64,000 nucleotides of DNA, taken from the NCBI GenBank assembly GCA_016235815.1, contig JACRIM010000004.1, positions 1 to 64,000 of the forward strand. The letters are read 5' to 3'. Positions 62,967 through 64,000 of the stretch are shown here, one piece after another. The first letter of the stretch is position 1, and the number at the start of each line of letters is the position of its first letter. This DNA is from Planctomycetota bacterium. Lineage in GTDB: Bacteria; Planctomycetota; Phycisphaerae; UBA1845; UTPLA1. The notes beneath the pieces were generated by a model that worked only from the letters and a program-made list of their open reading frames with translations, was not told the origin of the DNA and did no database searches. Both the position numbers and the translations under genes were made by a program.

Positions 62967-63788
62967 TCAAGTCTCGCCCACCATTCGAGTAATGGGATCC
63001 GCGTAGAGCTTCATGGTTTCAGGATTGTACCGTCGCGATTCAACGATTCCGAATTCCGCAATTTGTATCACACCGAGCTTATTAGCAGTATCGTCTGAAG
63101 ACGAGCGATCGACGATGAATAGCGTTGCCCACGACTCATTGGCTCGCATCAATGGGGGAAGTACTTTTAGCATTTGTGCGTACGCATCCTCAATAGAGGT
63201 GGCATACTTTGTGGCAGCTTGTTCATAAGAAACATGGAATTCGCAAGTGACACGATACTCGCTATCGCCACCAAAAATGCGAAATGTCGCAATGCACTGG
63301 CCAGCTTGATCAACCACTGTCCACGTGCGCACCGGCTCAGCTTGAGCAATCAGTAGATTGAACGCATCAAGCCGAGTTTCCCACGCAATTTTGTCTCCTT
63401 TTTTGGCTTCGAACAAAGCGAGTGGAATGCTCTCTGTATTATGCGAAGTGTCAACGAAGAGAAAAGAGTGCATTGGCATGTCCGCCATAACGCTTGTGAT
63501 CAACAAGTCGCAAAGCAAGCTACTTGCCTTGGTGTAAGCATCCAAAAGAGTGCTGCACCTTCCGCCCTCAACGTAGATCATCTTCTCGGATTCAATTCCT
63601 GACTGATCTTGCATAGTCAAGAAATAAGCCTCGCCATCCCAATACACATTGAACTGTTCACCTGAGATGCCCAGGTTGTTCACGTTTCCCCAGCGACAAA
63701 CCATTGGCATATCTCGTGTGGGTTCTGCACGAAACACCTTTGTTAAATCAAATTGATATTTAGATTTCGCTTTGGAAAACGGCCACAT
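62967..63788 (-). CDS. Protein of unknown function, AT-rich
   Basis: This 273-residue soluble protein has no signal peptide and no recognised domain. It is rich in alternating strand-like segments (TWTVVDQAGQCIATFRIFGGDSEYRV, shown here as TWTVVDQAGQC then FRIFGGDSEY). Base composition is visibly more AT-rich than the neighbours, which suggests transfer. It is upstream, in transcription order, of the family B element and downstream of ftsY. Confidence 0.7.
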   Translation of the reverse strand: MWPFSKAKSKYQFDLTKVFRAEPTRDMPMVCRWGNVNNLGISGEQFNVYWDGEAYFLTMQDQSGIESEKMIYVEGGRCSTLLDAYTKASSLLCDLLITSVMADMPMHSFLFVDTSHNTESIPLALFEAKKGDKIAWETRLDAFNLLIAQAEPVRTWTVVDQAGQCIATFRIFGGDSEYRVTCEFHVSYEQAATKYATSIEDAYAQMLKVLPPLMRANESWATLFIVDRSSSDDTANKLGVIQIAEFGIVESRRYNPETMKLYADPITRMVGET

Positions 63789-63852
63789 TCTTTAACTCCG
63801 CCTTTTTTGCGAATCTGTTGTCTCGCGCACGCGAACACTGACGCTAGCCGCC

Positions 63853-64000
63853 TTACTCCCCAAACATTGCCTCAACAAACTGCTGCGGATCAAACGGCTC
63901 GATATCATCAATCCCCTCGCCGAGGCCGACGTATTTCACCGGCACGTTTAACTGATCGCGAATCCCCACCACGATCCCGCCCTTCGCCGAGCCGTCGAGC
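63853..64000 (-). CDS. ftsY: Signal recognition particle receptor FtsY, C-terminal end (partial)
   Basis: Only the last 48 or so codons lie in the window, on the minus strand. They encode LDGSAKGGIVVGIRDQLNVP, then KYVGLGEGIDDIEPFDPQQF and a short end FVEAMFGE before TAA. This is the conserved end of the FtsY/SRP54 GTPase domain. The phrase IDDIEPFDPQQFV is typical of FtsY rather than Ffh. The gene continues beyond 64000. Confidence 0.93.
   Translation of the reverse strand, partial: LDGSAKGGIVVGIRDQLNVPVKYVGLGEGIDDIEPFDPQQFVEAMFGE

Overview
The window is a high-GC bacterial chromosome segment that reads as Planctomycetota. A Phycisphaerae-like lineage is possible, but that is inference. Supporting signs are a DUF1800/DUF1501 gene pair, dockerin-like calcium motifs at the C-termini of three exported proteins, a PEP-CTERM-type sorting tail, prepilin-type proteins with an H-x9-DG-like end, type III glutamine synthetase, many lipoproteins and many small interspersed repeats. 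I see no rRNA, tRNA, CRISPR array, complete insertion sequence or prophage.

Layout. 0.1-9 kb: an exported protein, an S9A prolyl oligopeptidase lipoprotein, a HEPN-type pair, glutamine synthetase III and a lipoprotein with a collagen-like stalk and nine 49-residue propeller repeats. 9-17 kb: a TetR regulator and its probable target lipoprotein, each preceded by a matching operator-like site, then a prepilin, a methyltransferase, an exported phosphatase-like protein, a subtilase and a YceH-family protein. 17-28 kb: housekeeping genes (cinA, rpiB, a YrdC-phosphatase fusion, trpC, a CPBP protease, a radical SAM protein, a rhodanese and an M20 amidohydrolase). 28-33 kb: the tyrS-trpS region, heavily remodelled by toxin-antitoxin-like modules. 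33-42 kb: an M50 protease, an RCC1-like protein, lysA, an MqsR/MqsA-like pair and a polymer-biosynthesis pair (a polyprenyl-phosphate sugar-1-phosphate transferase and an O-antigen-ligase-like protein). 42-58 kb: exported dockerin proteins, clpC, DUF1800/DUF1501, a PEP-CTERM protein, a NADAR protein and endonuclease V. 58-64 kb: a TPR protein, an STT3/AglB-like oligosaccharyltransferase, a VanZ-like protein and the 3' end of ftsY.

The most notable system lies at 28.2-33.2 kb. A two-gene module, a HipA-like kinase plus a HipS/HIRAN-like partner, sits directly upstream of trpS. It is flanked by a perfect 86-bp direct repeat that begins exactly at the trpS start codon. The upstream copy keeps the better ribosome-binding site and encodes a 37-residue TrpS-derived leader peptide whose stop overlaps the kinase start. 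The E. coli HipT kinase is known to phosphorylate TrpS, so the location is suggestive. Immediately downstream, tyrS has been hit at its 3' end: a vapBC module is flanked by a 20-bp direct repeat of the tyrS tail, and what looks like the original tyrS C-terminus survives beyond it. A third toxin-antitoxin relic, a PIN toxin with a deleted core followed by an intact antitoxin-like gene, lies next to that.

The second theme is repeats. Heptanucleotide tandem repeats with four different units occur at four loci. Two families of nested palindromes are scattered between genes. One gene, the O-antigen-ligase homologue at 38-40.7 kb, has absorbed several such elements into its reading frame.
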